Translations under genes and position numbers: made by a program
DNA from: Apricaphanius iberus
Taxonomy: Eukaryota; Chordata; Actinopteri; Cyprinodontiformes; Aphaniidae
Direction of reading: 5' to 3'
DNA: 64,000 nt
NCBI GenBank assembly: GCA_028564705.1
Contig: JAPXFQ010001393.1
Location: 806,001-870,000 of the forward strand
Notes under the pieces: model-generated
Seen by the model: only the letters and a program-made list of their open reading frames with translations
Databases searched by the model: none
What the model was told of the DNA's origin: nothing
Shown here: positions 23,578 to 36,800 of the stretch, in pieces
Layout: the number at the start of each line of letters is the position of its first letter
How positions within the stretch are numbered: position 1 is the first letter of the stretch

Positions 23578-26500
23578 TATAGATTTAATTAGAATAGAAT
23601 TAAATGTTTAATTCCAGTAGAAATCTTGAAAATGTGTCTGATCTGAATTGTATGAATTTTGTTTTTACAATCTCATATACTGTTGTGATCAGAAAAAAAC
23701 AAAAACATTTAAAATAAAGTGATGAGAGAAATTCCTTCAGATTCATGGAGGTTTTAATTGGGACTTTTTTGATCAAACAAGGAGGTTACAGTATTACATG
23801 GAACCGTGTATGAGCTGACCTGCTTCCCAACCACTAACACAGCCTTTTATAGATTCAGTCAATCTTACTACTATCACTATCATAGTTGTAAACATTTTTT
23901 CTGGGTGAAGTCTTGTTGACTCTCAGGCGTCTTCGTCTGATAGGTCAGGTACAATCTCACAAGATGTCAGGATGTCCAGTGCAAAGGGGGTCGTCTCCAT
24001 GGCAATACAGGACGTAGGAATTTTAATATCAGTTCATTTGTTCTAACCTAGTATCATACAGTGTCATATACAATCAGACTAAATCACTATGTCATGAAGA
24101 AGTAGCACACAGTACTGTCAGTATGTAAGAATACACAGAAAAGGTCATTCTTAATCTAAAGTTTCCCATAACACTTTATTTAGCCTAATTGTCATTGTGG
24201 TATTGTACATGATTACTAGTACGTTGCATTGATTGGAATTCAGGAAGAGTATAACCACTCCTGTGAAAACTAATACGGATCCATGAGGATCACAGCACAC
24301 TGTGCTCAGCGTGTCTGCAGCAGGTGGAGACGTGCTGGGAGTGCAGTGAGTTATGATGCATCTTTAGGGGGAAAAAACAGGTAAATATTTAAGTAACTGT
24401 CAGGTTCATGTCCATTAGGTTATATTGTTTGTAAATGACATTTTTCGTTTGTCAGTAATAAACTTATGTTGAGTGGAAAAAAGTTAAGACATGCCTTTCA
24501 GAAGCGCTAAAAATAAACGCTAAAAACATTTTAACATTTTAATGTTCAGTAAATTACACTGCTCCTGGAACGCCCACTTATTTGACAGAAATATTCATAT
24601 TGCATATTCAGGATGGGGGAAAGCTCCAAATGGTTTGCGTCCATCTAGCTCCAGTTTTAATAGGCACACTGCTCTCACAGCCATATTAGTAAATCAGCTG
24701 CAGCTTGTTTTTGCGATGCTTTGCGGTTTAAACGATTTTAACGGGCTCAAACCATTGATAAATCAGGCCCTATGTGTACAATTGTACAATGTATTCCTAT
24801 GCATGAGGTAAGCACAGATCTGAGCGTAAGTACAGTTGATAAATGAGGCTCCTGGATTCTCTACACCTGTGTCTGTGCAGGTGATTGGAACAGCTGAAGC
24901 GGGGAGCCAATACTTCTGCCATTGCCGGTTATCAATGCATTGGTTTCTGTAGTGTGTTTCTGCTGATCATATCTGTTGTTTGTTGAACCTAATGACAGCA
25001 TGCTCTTACACTGAGACATATCACATGGAATGAATAAGGCTATAGCCTGAAGTGGTGATGATTTTGAAGTTGAGTCATAAACATACCACACTATTTACAT
25101 TCAAATTCTTATCTTGTTGCAAATTTGGAACAGCTTTATAGCTGTGGCAATGATACAGTCATAACTCATCACTCTGTACTCTTTGATGGCTTCATGGCTT
25201 TCTTCCAAGCTTATCTTCCAGTCTTTTATGGGAAATTGATTTCACAGCATTTAACACTGATGGACATCCACCAATGCTTCATCCTAAGCCCTTCATTGTA
25301 CAAGAGAATACGAGGCAGTTCTGGTAACTTTACTCTTTACTCTGGTAAATTAGTCTGCCTTGATAAGTGAAGGTCAGTCTAATGTCCCCACCTCATCTAC
25401 ACTCCACATTCTTCACCTGACGGTAGCCAACCTCTGGCTCATTAGGAGCTCAATACTGAGCAACATTTTGAAGGTGATTCAACCTAACTGCCTCCCTATG
25501 AAAAACAGAAACTCTTTCCATAAAGCTGAATGTCTATGATTATCTTTTATACAGCTACTTCACGTTGACCTGCCATTAGTCTTATTTGTGGGCATTAAAA
25601 TTTCAGATTGTTTTTGGCCATCCTGTCCACATTTAGCCCAGACAAAAAGAGTTCATGTCAGGATTTCTTGTCTATTTGACCAATGTTAAAAAAGTTTCAA
25701 CCACATTTGAAACCCAGACACATCTTCATGTTGATAATTAGCCATCTTTACCTTCATAACCACATCCAGACATTGTTTAAATGGACTGAAGCTCCAGAAA
25801 TAGCTCATTTGTTTTGTTGGACCGCGGCAAAGATTACAAAGATGGTTTTAATGTCCTCCAACAACCCTAACAGGTAGTGAAAGCAAGAGGAGAAAGTACT
25901 GTGCAGAACTGCTCAAAGCCTTGAGGCAAAAAACAATATACAGTATAAAACAATAAAAGTAATCTGCCAAGGAAATAACTTCCTTTTCTAATCTTTGTTG
26001 GAGGAGAAACAGTGTTCAGACTATTCAAAAACGTGAAACACTTTCTCTACCTGCTCACAGAATCCAAATTCCTGACCATCCTCGTATTTGTTTTACTCAC
26101 CCATCATCAAACAGCTGTGACTGAACATGAGTGTTTTTATCTACTTTATGACACCTTTTTAATGATAAATACATTTTTGTACCTTTGTGACATCAGGTCA
26201 TTCACAGCTCCTTGACTGTAGATAGGAACTGGAAGCCACAGATGTCCTGAGACACTGTTGGAGATTATTCTACCAATGAATGGACTTCTGCTCAACAAGT
26301 ACAATCTCGTTCAGGAGCAGCTGGTTATCTCCTCCACAGCCATTACTCAGTGTGTCATTATTAATACAGGCATTGGGGTAATATGGCATAATACTGGGGA
26401 CTCAATGTAGAGATTGAAGTTGGAAAAGACTTAGTTAGTGAACTGTAGGTTACAGTCATTCAGATATGGGTACATCAAATTTTGGTGACTACATTTAATT

Positions 26501-28206
26501 TCATGGGCACAGCACAATGCACTTTCAGTATCAGTATCCCTTAGGGTTAAGGTTGTCATTTTATTGTTATGAAATTAGCCTCGCAGACAGACAAAAACCA
26601 TAAAGAACACAATCACTCTACAACAGTAGCCAAAACAGTAGAGAAAACTCAACGGAAAACATCAGCATGAATATCAGTTAAAGCTATTAGACTGGAGGGA
26701 CAAAGCAAACGCACCCCATCACACTGAGGTGGGTGGCTACATTTATCTGAATAATTCTCTTAGTAGTAAGAGGTTTTCCATCCACTGGCCCTTGTTTTAG
26801 GCTGTCTGAATCCATTTCCTGATGGTTGGAGCTCCAAATTACCATGAAGTGGGTGATAAGGGAATAGAAAATACCTTTCTCCTTAATAAAGATGCCTCTG
26901 TTTGATCAAGTTATTTGACATGATGTCTTTAGAGATAAAAACATGGGCTAACCATAGATTTATTTCACATGAACATATACAGTGAAAACGGTTGAAATGT
27001 TACATTAACTTAACTTAATAAACATAGAATGGGGCCAAAGGGACTCTCAAGTCCTGTCAGCCAACATGGAAAGAATCGATATAAACACATTGGTTTTAAT
27101 ATATGTTTTGATGTAGGTTTGATATATATGTGACAAACATAAAATTGTCCATTTTCCCTATATATAATATAGAAAATGGCCAATTTTATATGCATCCATC
27201 TTATAACATATATTGGGGTTTACAGATATTATGGAGCTTAGAATAGATATACAGTAACTGAAAATAATTTTTCTCCTGAAATATGTTAAAAATATTCTGA
27301 ATAGGAAGCAGATGTGATCAAAAAAAAAATCTCAGAGAAAGAAACTCATATATGCTTTAATACGGTCTCTGCCTAATTATTTTAGCCATTCAATTTTCTG
27401 CATTTTTAATCCTATTTTCTTATGTTGTTCCAATGCAGTTCAGCTTTAGACACGGTTTCTTTGATGTTCTGCATTATGTTCTTCCATTTTCTCCAGACCC
27501 TCTGTTGTTCAATGATGAGAAGAGGCACATATAGAGCCAAACAATTCATCTACAAGCTTTAAAAGACTGATCCTCAAATCAATATATGATTTATAAGGGG
27601 GCAACGTTATGCATGGTCCCTTGGGAAAAATGCAACTCTGCCACTCTACATTTAGATTGCATCATCAATAGGAATTAGTTAATATTTTAGTGTGTTAAAA
27701 GCTCTGGTGAAATGTTCACAGCAGCACTGTGGCAACACTGGTTTTAGCATTTTACACCTTGGTACTCAACTATTCAAATAGTGTAACTGCTATGCAGAGA
27801 GCAGCAGCTGCTGTTAATGCCAGAGGAAAACCAATAAACCTCAGTATGTACGGAGAGACTTTTAGATATAAGTTTAAACATGGCGCTAAAATGAAATCGG
27901 ACCAGATTGCGCAGTTCGGTCCTTTCTTTAGATCCCTTCTCTAATGGGTGAAATTATATTTGTCATGCCAGAAGGCTACTTAAGAAAATAATGCAGTTTT
28001 ACTGTTTCTATGGAAGAAAGTAGACAACTTCTATCCAAAATATGGCATTTATATGATCATCAGCATATGTGAGCATGTATGGGAGTTTTTTTGTCCGTCT
28101 GTCTGTCCATCGGTCGATACATCCATCCATCCAGCCATCCATAAATACAAATCTTAAAAGCCCATGACAATAATTTCAAGAAGTCAAATGTCTTTCTTAT
28201 TTTTAT
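23578..28206. other. cnih3 intron: mostly unique AT-rich DNA
   Basis: No exon recognised. The block 24563-24790 with GGAACGCCCACTTATTTGAC and ATAAATCAGGCCC resembles Harbinger-type ends; a related inverted phrase is at 56565-56600. Confidence 0.5.
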
Positions 28207-28345
28207 CAATCAATTCAATTCTGTTTATTTTTTTGGCACCAATTAACAACACATGCAATCTCAACGAACTTTACAAGTTATTTCAATTCAGTCATATAAA
28301 CATTCCAATCCATTAAAAAGAGTTCTATCTAAAATGGTTTAATAC
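28207..28345 (-). mobile_element. LINE 3'-end fragment
   Basis: A degraded copy of the terminal sequence seen at 28854-28990, sharing CAATTAACAAC, ACTTTACAAG and ATAAACATTCCAATC. Confidence 0.65.
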
Positions 28346-28853
28346 AATTTGCCTGAAAAAAATGTGCAAGGGTGCAATAAATGTCAAGTTTGCAGTAACC
28401 TAATATTAGTATAATTATAATGCCGCATTCACACCGATCAGAGCGTCCAGTAGGGATGGGCGATATGGCCTAAAAACTGTATCTCGATAATTTAATGCAT
28501 TTATTGTGATAACGATACAGATGATGATAGCATTAACATACAATGTAAAGCTCAGTCACTCTGGTTCTCCACATGTCTGCAGTTTAACCATAAAAACATA
28601 TTGATATTTGAACCAAACCGCAGCACTCTTCATACATCGCTGGCAGGGCTGTTTTGGGGCATGTTATATCTTTGGTCCAGATTATGGATCATCCACTTGA
28701 ATCCTTTTTTGACAGTTTGGAACGACATCATGTCTTTTGTCAAACAAAACGGCACTGCTTTGCTTATCGTAATAGGCGCAATTAGCAGGAGCGTTGGTAA
28801 ATTTCTTACCCATAGGTCCACTTGTAGTCGACACCTCTATTGCCTGGCTTATC

Positions 28854-30718
28854 TTCAATTCATTTTATTTATATAGCGCCAATTAACAACAAATGTCATC
28901 TCAAGGCACTTTACAAGAAAAGTCGTTTCAATCCAATTATACAAACATTCCAATCAGATAAAAGTTTTCTATGTAAGGAATCCCAGCAGATTGTGATGAG
29001 TCATTGATGTGAGGTTGTGCCCGGATCATGCAGACTCCAACCACAGCAATTCCTCAGCAATCCCTCATACTGAGAAAGCATGTAGTGACAGTGGAGAGGA
29101 AAAACTCCCCTTTAACAGGCAGATACCTCCAGCAAAACCCTGGCTCACTACAAGCGGTCATCTGCCACGACAGTCTGGGGGTCTGAGAAGACAGAGAAGA
29201 GACAGCATGGAGGATGCTCGGTGACTTTGAGCATTATCTGTTCCCCATCCAGCAGGGGGCGTTGTAGCTGAGCAGGGTACCAGAGCATGTGGAGCTTCTA
29301 TGGGGAGAAAAATACTGAGAGAAAACTGGGTTAACAATCACAATAACAGCAGAAAAAATATATCTGGAGAGTGGTAGAAGAGAAAAGTATCAGAGAGAAG
29401 AAAAGTGTTCATTCTGTCCTCCGACAGTCTAAACCTATAGCAGCATAACTACAAAAATAGCTGAGGATAACCTAAGCCACTCTAACTATAAGCTTTATCA
29501 AAACTGAAGGTTTTAAGCCTAGTCTTAAAAACAGACAGAGTATCTGCTTCATGGACTAAAACTGGGAGCTGGTTCCACAGGAGAGGAGCCTGCTAACTAA
29601 AAGATCTGCCTCCTATTCTACTTTTAGAAATCCTAGGAACTACCAGTAGACCTGCATTCTGAGAACAAAGTTCTCTGTTAGGAACATATGGAACAATCAG
29701 ATCTCTGATGTACGATGGAGCTGATTATTAAGGGCTTTATAAGTAAGGAGGAGGATCTTAAACTCTATTCTGGATTTAACAGGGAGCCAATGGAGAGAAG
29801 CCAAAACAGGCGAAATGTGATCTCTCTTTTTAATATTCATCAGAACTCTTGCTGCAGCATTTTGGATCAACTGAAGGCTTTTAATTACATTTTGTGGACT
29901 TCCTGATGATAAGGAATTACAGTAGTCCAGCCTTGAAGTCACAAATGCATGGACTAGTTTCTCTGCATCACTCCTGGACAGGATGTTTCTGATTTTAGCA
30001 ATACTCCGGAGGTGAAAGAAAGAAATCTTAGAAACCTGTTTAATATGGGATTTAAATGTCATATCTTGGTCAAAAATGACACCAAGGTTCTTTACATTAT
30101 TACCAGAGGCCAAATTAATGCCATCCAGATTAAGTGATCGATTTAGCAGTTTCCTTTTTAAAGGTTCTGGTCCAAAGACAAAAACTTCTGTCTTGTCTGA
30201 ATTTAGAAGTAGAAAATTCAGAGTCATCCAGGTTTTTATGTCTTCATGCTTGTAATCTACGTAACTGATTGGTTTAATCAGGTTTTATGGATACATATAA
30301 TTGTGTATCTTCAGCATAACTGTGGAAATTAATTCCATTTTGTCTATTTTTTTTTCTAATTGGAAGCATATATATAGTAAAGAGAATCAGTCCAAACACA
30401 GAACCCTGTGGTACTCCACAAGTAACTCTTGAGTGTGAAGAAGATTTATCATTGAGATGAACAAACTGGAATCTGTTGGACAGATATGATTTAAACCAGC
30501 CTAGTGCTGTTCCCTTGATCCCTACAACATGTTTAAGCCTTTCTAAGAGAATATTATGATCGACTGTGTCAAAAGCAGCACTGAGATCTAACAAGACCAG
30601 AACAGTCACAAATCCATTATCTGCGGCCATTAGAATATCATTAGTAACTTTAACAGTGCTGTTTCAGTGCTATGATGAGCTCTAAAACCTGACTGAAATT
30701 TTTCAAACAGGTTGTCCT
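28854..30718 (-). mobile_element. L2/CR1-like LINE, 5'-truncated, minus orientation
   Basis: The 3' end (TTATATAGCGCC with GAATT-type tail) lies at 28854 and the 5' truncation within GFRAHHSTETA-like sequence near 30718. Minus-strand frames give LDLSAAFDTVDHNILLERL, TCGVPQGSVFGLILF, SYAEDTQLY, then LLLNSDKTEVFVFGPEPL through LHWLPVKSRIEFKILLL. The YADD core has become YAED (codon 30310-30312), which should abolish catalysis. There is a frame break between the two long frames, at about 30230-30280. It is a relative of the element at 44.6 kb. Confidence 0.93.
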
Positions 30719-31598
30719 CGCTTTAAAACAAGCTCCTCCTCAGCCTCACACACTACGCCATGCTTGCTTTCACTCCACACTTGAATCAGTCGCTTACAAA
30801 TCTACGTCATCAACTAGATTAATGGTGCATTCAGACTGCAGGCTTTGTCAGAGTCAGTAGCGTCTAGATTACATGTTAAGTCTACGGTTGAGGCCGTTGG
30901 AGGGGTGTCACAGTCTCTGCGGCACTTTGTGAGCTTTGGCTCCATCAACTTTTCAAGCTTTTCCTGCATTTCAAGCTTCAAAGCTCATAACACTAGCAAC
31001 GCAGAAGTTTAGCTAGTTGAACTTTTGACGGTCCTAATGCTCTTGACGCATTGCGGCAACCCATCAGAGTGTCTCGCTGTAGTGACGTTGCCCGACGTCG
31101 ATGCTGCCTAGCCGACCACAATCATACAGTCATAAAATACATCACCTACGTGATTTGTGTATGTCCATTAAGGAAAATAATCAGCTGTAATTAGTGACAC
31201 GCAGAGCAGCGAGCGGCAAGTTTTCATGAGAACAGTTTTTATGTAAATGAAAAAAGCTTTAGTTTTAATTACTTTTTAACTTCTGCTGAGCTACTTAGGA
31301 TTAACAACTGTTTAGACGTTTAGTCTAACACACAGTAGCGTAGCCAGAAATAACTAAATGGTCGGGCCACGTGGAAATTGGTCGGGCCAGACCAAAAAAA
31401 CAGAAAGTTACACAGACCATTGATTGCGTAATCTTACAGCCGATATTACAGCAATTCTCCCTAATAAAGCACCTTGTTCACCATTCAATGTTTTTCAATA
31501 GTTTTGCTTTTCCCAAGATGTTTGTTGTTACAATGTAGCCTAGCTTTGTTGCACATTTTTTATATTCACAATTCAACAGCAAACTCAAAGTCTAACGA

Positions 31599-31950
31599 GC
31601 TAACATTACTATAGAAAAGTAGAGTTTGCCCCTCTGAGCTGTTCTGATCTCATATTCCACGCCTAAAACTTTGGATGCTAGTAGTTCCCATTCACTTCCA
31701 TTGGCTTATGCTAAGCTAAAGCAAACAGACTGCTGCCAGATCAGGGTAATTACTGGGCTGGTTCCAAAATGCTGTTTTTATCACTTATCTAACTCTGAGG
31801 AAAATGGCAACAGACGAATTTTTATTTATTGGTGGAATATCCCTTTAAAGCTGCAGCTGAGTTGCTGTGGAGGTTAACCAATCAGATATGAGGGATTATT
31901 TAGTAATAAACAGCTTCAAGATGAATGATTCCATCATGTACTTTATAAAA
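31599..31950 (+). repeat. Dispersed repeat, copy 2 (module A)
   Basis: Same orientation and nearly identical to 2812-3170. Single-base differences are scattered, for example near 31670 and 31806. It is followed 295 bp later by module B (32245-32430). Confidence 0.8.
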
Positions 31951-32244
31951 CAAAGCAGCTAACAGTTGTTAACATGATTTTGTTTGATCAACACATCCCA
32001 GCAGCAGCGCCTCAACAGTAATATTGCACCCTTCAGATAAAACAGGCTACTTTGGTTTTGCATGGTCCCCTACTGATGAAGTTGATATATTAAGTTGTGA
32101 CATTCTATTGATGGATATTGGTTGTTTTTTACCCAGATGCTACATCTTACAGGTTATACTTTAAGCCATTTTAAAATCTTGACATATGTGCCAATTTTTG
32201 AACTCAGAGCACCTGCCCCTCTCAAGGTCTCTGCACGGCCCTGG

Positions 32245-32430
32245 ATCTGACAGGATTAGATGTGAAAGGAGGAAAATAATGTTTAGTTCAGAGGTAGGAA
32301 GGCAGCGTTTGGCAGCTCGACTCATGAACCTTTCAGTCAAGTTTCATCCTGCCACTGTCTGACTGAAATCAGTTATGCAATATGTGTGAAAGTTGGAGAG
32401 AATCAGCAGTAAAAGTCTATGAGATATGCG
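32245..32430 (+). repeat. Dispersed repeat module B, copy 2 (empty-site form)
   Basis: Matches 7605-7922 without the 123-bp insert and carries a single TGACTGAAAT at the equivalent position, with TC preceding it. Confidence 0.8.
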
Positions 32431-33960
32431 AGTAGAACTGTGTTTAATCTGCTAAGATGTTTTGTGGTAATTAAGAGTTGTTGTTTTCTCCACTACAGAT
32501 GTTAGAATTATTGATCAATAACCATCAAATGTAACTAGGAGGAATTGGTGCGACTCATAAGCTAATATAGCTGATCACTGAATAATGTGAAAATATCATT
32601 CTGATTTAATGTGGAGATAATATTGATGAATAAGTTGCTGCAGGTTCCTGCTAACACAGTGACCTGTCCAGTATGTGTTTTATTATTGTAGTTAATATGC
32701 ATGCTTTAGAGTTTCAGTTAATGATGTCCTGCTGAATATGTTTTATGTATTTTAAATTGCTTTGGCCTTTTTTGATGTTTGTGCTGTAGCATGTAGCCTA
32801 TGTGTAGCTTGCGGAGGGGCTTCTGTGTCCATTCCTTTGATGAGGATGGAGTCGGCCTGTATTTATGTCAGTGTGCAGATATGTGAGATATATTATAGTC
32901 AGACCTTTGAATGGGTTTTCCTCCTTGCTTTAATTCTGTGGTTTCTATCATGAAGAGTTGATGTGGGACCTCAGTTCTCAAAAGAGCTGCTGGTTTGTCT
33001 GTTCTGTTTTATCCTTATTCAATAAAGGAAGATAATCCTCTACTTTGATGTGTATACATATTTATATGGGATGTGTATTTTATACTGCTGAGTATGAAGG
33101 TTACACTGAGGAAAATAGAAAATGAAAAAATAAATCTATTAGACTGCTTCTTTTTGCAGAAAAGATGTATTTTCTTGCATATACGTTTTCCTAGTCGTGA
33201 TACTTCTGACCAATGAGCTGCTGAAGTGCCAAAATATTAAGTATCTCTTTCTTTGTGAAACCTATACTGAGGTGTAATGCCATGAAAAGCTCCACAGCCT
33301 CATTTTGACAACTGTCCTCATTATCATCATAAAACTCTGATCACACTGTGTGATTCCATCCTTCGTAGTACTGGAGAAGAATCGTGATGAAAAATGATTT
33401 GCAGCTCTGTGGCCATGCGTGTCATGTTCTCTCTGACATCTTATAATTATTGTATGACCAAAACAAGGCCACCGCTTTCATTATTATGACTTTATTCCTG
33501 AAAATGTGTGAGTTTATTCCAAATTCTGTGCAGTTTTATTTTCTCTGTGTTGCTAATTATCTTTCAATTTATTTATAAGCTTGTAGTCTATGGGAAACTA
33601 AAATGTCATCTAAAATCATCATTTATCAGAAATATTAGAAATGAATGATCACAAATGTTGTAATAATGTGACAAGAATGTATCATGGTCAGTGGGATAAC
33701 TTTTGTTTTTAGTTAGTAGTGATGCTGACTGAGATAAGGGAGGAGATGAAATAAATCCTGGAACTGAGCCTGGCTCTGTTCTACTCAATAAATCACCATG
33801 GTAACCCATACCTGCTAAAAGACACCCAGCCCTGCACTATGCTTCACTTGCTTCCTAGATATGAATCTTTCACCTGTATGCAGTAGTGTTATTTCTGCAG
33901 CACATGAGTTTATTCAGTGATGGAAGGAGAACATGATCATCTCTTCTGTTGCTTTTTCAG

Positions 33961-34008
33961 AGGGAGAGACTCCGAAACATAGAGAGGATCTGCAACCTGC
34001 TGAGGAAG
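33961..34008 (+). CDS. cnih3: Cornichon exon carrying the CNIH2/3-specific 16-residue insert (partial gene)
   Basis: This 48-nt exon follows acceptor GCTTTTTCAG and ends at donor GTACAG. It encodes RERLRNIERICNLLRK, the basic segment present in CNIH2 and CNIH3 but absent from CNIH1 and CNIH4. Arg-Asn at positions 5-6 matches CNIH3 better than CNIH2 (Lys-Asn). It is phase 0 at both ends and joins in frame to the exon at 18344-18412 across a 15.5-kb intron. The next exon, expected to start LVLPEY or similar, was not found before 64000, so the gene probably continues beyond the window. Because 48 is a multiple of three, skipping this exon would give a CNIH1-like protein in frame. Confidence 0.88.
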
Positions 34009-34387
34009 GTACAGTAGGAACGTTTCATGTACACTAGTTGGCATCAGTAGGAGGCTGAATTAAACTCCGTGCTTCAATGATCAATTCCACACGTACCGTA
34101 TGACGTGTCAGCCATGTTGCTTAAATAGCATACACTGTTGTCCCCTAGCAGCACTTTGCTGCTGTCTGTTCTGCTGAACACAGCCTCCACTTGCAGATAT
34201 TCCTCCTTTGTCATTCTGCCACATGTTGGCCTGACATCAAAGGGGAGACAGAAACAAACAGAAGAGCTCTGCAGAGAACACAAACTCTCATCACTGCGTG
34301 TGTTTGCCTTGGGCATTCAGCATGAGGATCCTCCCAGCTTCACTGTGACATCTGTTTCTCCCTCCACCTCTCTGAATCTGGGCATCC

Positions 34388-34390
<3 letters not shown>

Positions 34391-34440
<50 letters not shown>
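34391..34440. repeat. (TG)n microsatellite
   Basis: Twenty-five TG units, about 380 bp downstream of the cnih3 exon at 33961-34008. Confidence 0.95.
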
Positions 34441-34442
<2 letters not shown>

Positions 34443-34879
34443 TGTGGCTACATCATGCTCCGGGTTCATTGGCTGAGCAGCTGATGTTGGTTATCAGTGT
34501 CTTCATCTGGAGCCCTCAGGCTATCCGTTGGGCCCTGGGGAGAGCCTTTTCTCTACAGTGTTTTCTGCAGCAGCACACACACACCACACACACACTCATG
34601 CATATGCACCAGACACACTGCTTTTGCAGCTGTGACCTTCTGAGATCATTTTAGGTGACAGTAGACGTGCTACCCTCACTGAAAGTTAAAAGAAAATACC
34701 AGCAGGATTACGTGTCCTGTATTTAGGCTATTACAGCTCGTTTTGTGAGGAAAATCAAATCAGAGAGCATCATAAGATCCACTCATCATCCAAGATAACA
34801 TCAAGTCTATAAGAAATATGAATATTTATAATGTTGATTTTACATTCTGTCACGTTACAGCCACAAAGCCTTGTGGATT

Positions 34880-35470
34880 TTATTGGATCTTGGCTAATTC
34901 TCTAATTATTAGAGAGGTAGGCCATGTCCATGCGTAGCCGGGTACCTCACAAAACTGAAATATTCTTCTACGGTTCGGCCTGTCATCAACATGTAACCAG
35001 AGATTTTCGGCACCAAAACCGAATCTGTTTAAAAACTCCGGGCAAAGAGGAGATTTGCGTTTTCTCTGTTTTCAGTATCTTAGTGCGGACGGCTGAAAAC
35101 AGAGTTTTAAGAGGCATAACGTCCTATCCACGACAAAAAATGCTCCAACATCACATGTGTGACCCGTGTTTACTCTCAAAAACAGCATTTCTGCCCTCAG
35201 AGCTGTTGGTATCATCCATTGTTAAAGCGCCTTTTTGTTTGCTTTTATAAGCTATGACTGCTGAAGATGGAGGGTAGAAAGTTACTCTGAGCGGATAGGA
35301 TTTGGGAGAACTGCTGCCCCCTACAAGTTTGCCAAGTCTATGAATGTGCTGAACATTTTTATATAATTTATCCCGTTATGTGTGGATGGACATTTTTTCT
35401 TCAAGGAGCAGAGGAAAATCTTTTTTTTAAATCCCGGCTACCTGTGAACGTGGCCTTAGCCTCCAAATGA
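34880..35470. repeat. Probable interspersed DNA element (unclassified)
   Basis: The block has ends resembling fish transposon sequence (ACGTGGCC-type phrase near 35450) and a related phrase, CCCGTTTACATGGAAA, occurs near 58504. No coding frame is recognised. Assignment rests on style only. Confidence 0.3.
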
Positions 35471-35639
35471 AATGAGAGGAGCTGTAGTGAATCATGGCTC
35501 AGGTTGGTGAATCCGTTGAAAGGACTTGAACTAGTTGTGTCACTTTGTGAACATGTGGGTAAAGGGCCACAGTGAGATGAAACAGAAATGGAACTTTGTG
35601 CCTCAAATGCAAAAGCTGATTTAAATGGCATTAGAGTAA

Positions 35640-35800
35640 AACACAAGCACCTCACGTTGAAGCATGGAGGTGGCAGCAACATGCTGTGGGGACACTTTTG
35701 TTTTAAATAGACAGGGGAGCAGGTCAGAGTTTTTTATGAAGAAGAATCCAGGGAGGCTATAAAGAAATATATTCTTGAAGTTTTTTGGTTTGTTGGTTTA
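35640..35800 (+). mobile_element. Tc1-like transposase relic (weak)
   Basis: AAGCATGGAGGTGGCAGCAA then CATGCTGTGGGG encodes KHGGGSNMLWG, the Tc1 block also seen at 12.6 kb. Downstream sequence has stops and no D/E motif. Confidence 0.45.
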
Positions 35801-36231
35801 AATAATAATTAACTTTAAAGCTTCCAAGTCAGAAACTCAACTGGAACACCCATTTGTGCCAGAACTTTGCATTTGAAAAGAAAACCCAATAAAAGAGGCA
35901 GGGAAGCCACAACATAACAACAATGTCTCAGTGTCCACCAGTTGAATTATTTTCTGCTGAGGCATGGTATTCATTCATTCATGTTCTGGGGTCCAGGGTC
36001 TCTACATCCTGACTCAGCTGATCCCAGAGCGTTTCTGTTGGATTCAAGTCTGGAGAAAGTGCAGACCACTCCATCTGAGGTACGTCAGTCTCCAGCTGTC
36101 TGCTAATGATGCAACCTTAATGAAATGGAGCACTGTCGGCCATCAAGAGGAAATTAGGTCTGCATTGTTCATGCACAGCGACTGATTTAATGATGTTATT
36201 CAGGTGGGCTTGTAGCTGTACCATTCAGCTG

Positions 36232-36800
36232 ACCCGGATCTACCATATGGGCAACCTAGGCACGTGCCCAGGGGCCCTCGGACATGGAAGGGCCCTCTGG
36301 CAGAACTGTTTATTGCCGCAACATAAAAAATCCCACACAAGACTTTATATTCAATTTTCATAATTTTCCAATCACAATAAAATAATTGTTGTTTACAAAA
36401 AATGGATTCTCATGATGGTCTCCCTTATATGTCAGTTTCTTGACTTGACAGGTAATGATTGGCAGAAGGTGGTAATGCACTGTGTAGATTGGCTAATGAT
36501 AAAACATGGGTGGGGCTTAGCAGGTGGTTCCATATATCGTTTATGTAGTGGAACTGTGGGCAGAAACTGAACGTCAGTAGCACCAACAGAAAGCCCAGCG
36601 GGGCGGCAAAGTGAAAGAAAAAAGAGGAAAAAGAAGCGGCTGTTAAACAAAACGTTCCTCCAATTAGTAACTTTTTAAAAAAAGCTAGAAATGAGGAGGA
36701 TTTTGTGCTAGCCAGCAGCAACCTTAGCTTGTTAGCATCGCATTCTACCAGTGATGCCCATGTCTGAAGACCCTGCACTATGGGGGCCACTTACAGAAAG
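36232..36800 (+). mobile_element. hAT-like element, 5' part (relic)
   Basis: The start, near CCCGGATCTACCATATGGG, followed by GTGCCCAGGGGCCC, resembles the ends of a fish hAT family; related phrases occur at 41280-41330 and 51340-51420. From 36590 a plus-strand frame gives KPSGAAK, then a Lys/Glu-rich stretch, then VPPISNFLKKARNEEDFVLA, typical of the N-terminus of a hAT transposase. A stop in the basic stretch and the TGA after TSDAHV show it is broken. Confidence 0.5.

Noticed and set aside
36425..36790. 121-codon minus-strand frame
   Set aside because: It is antisense to the hAT transposase N-terminal remnant read on the plus strand.
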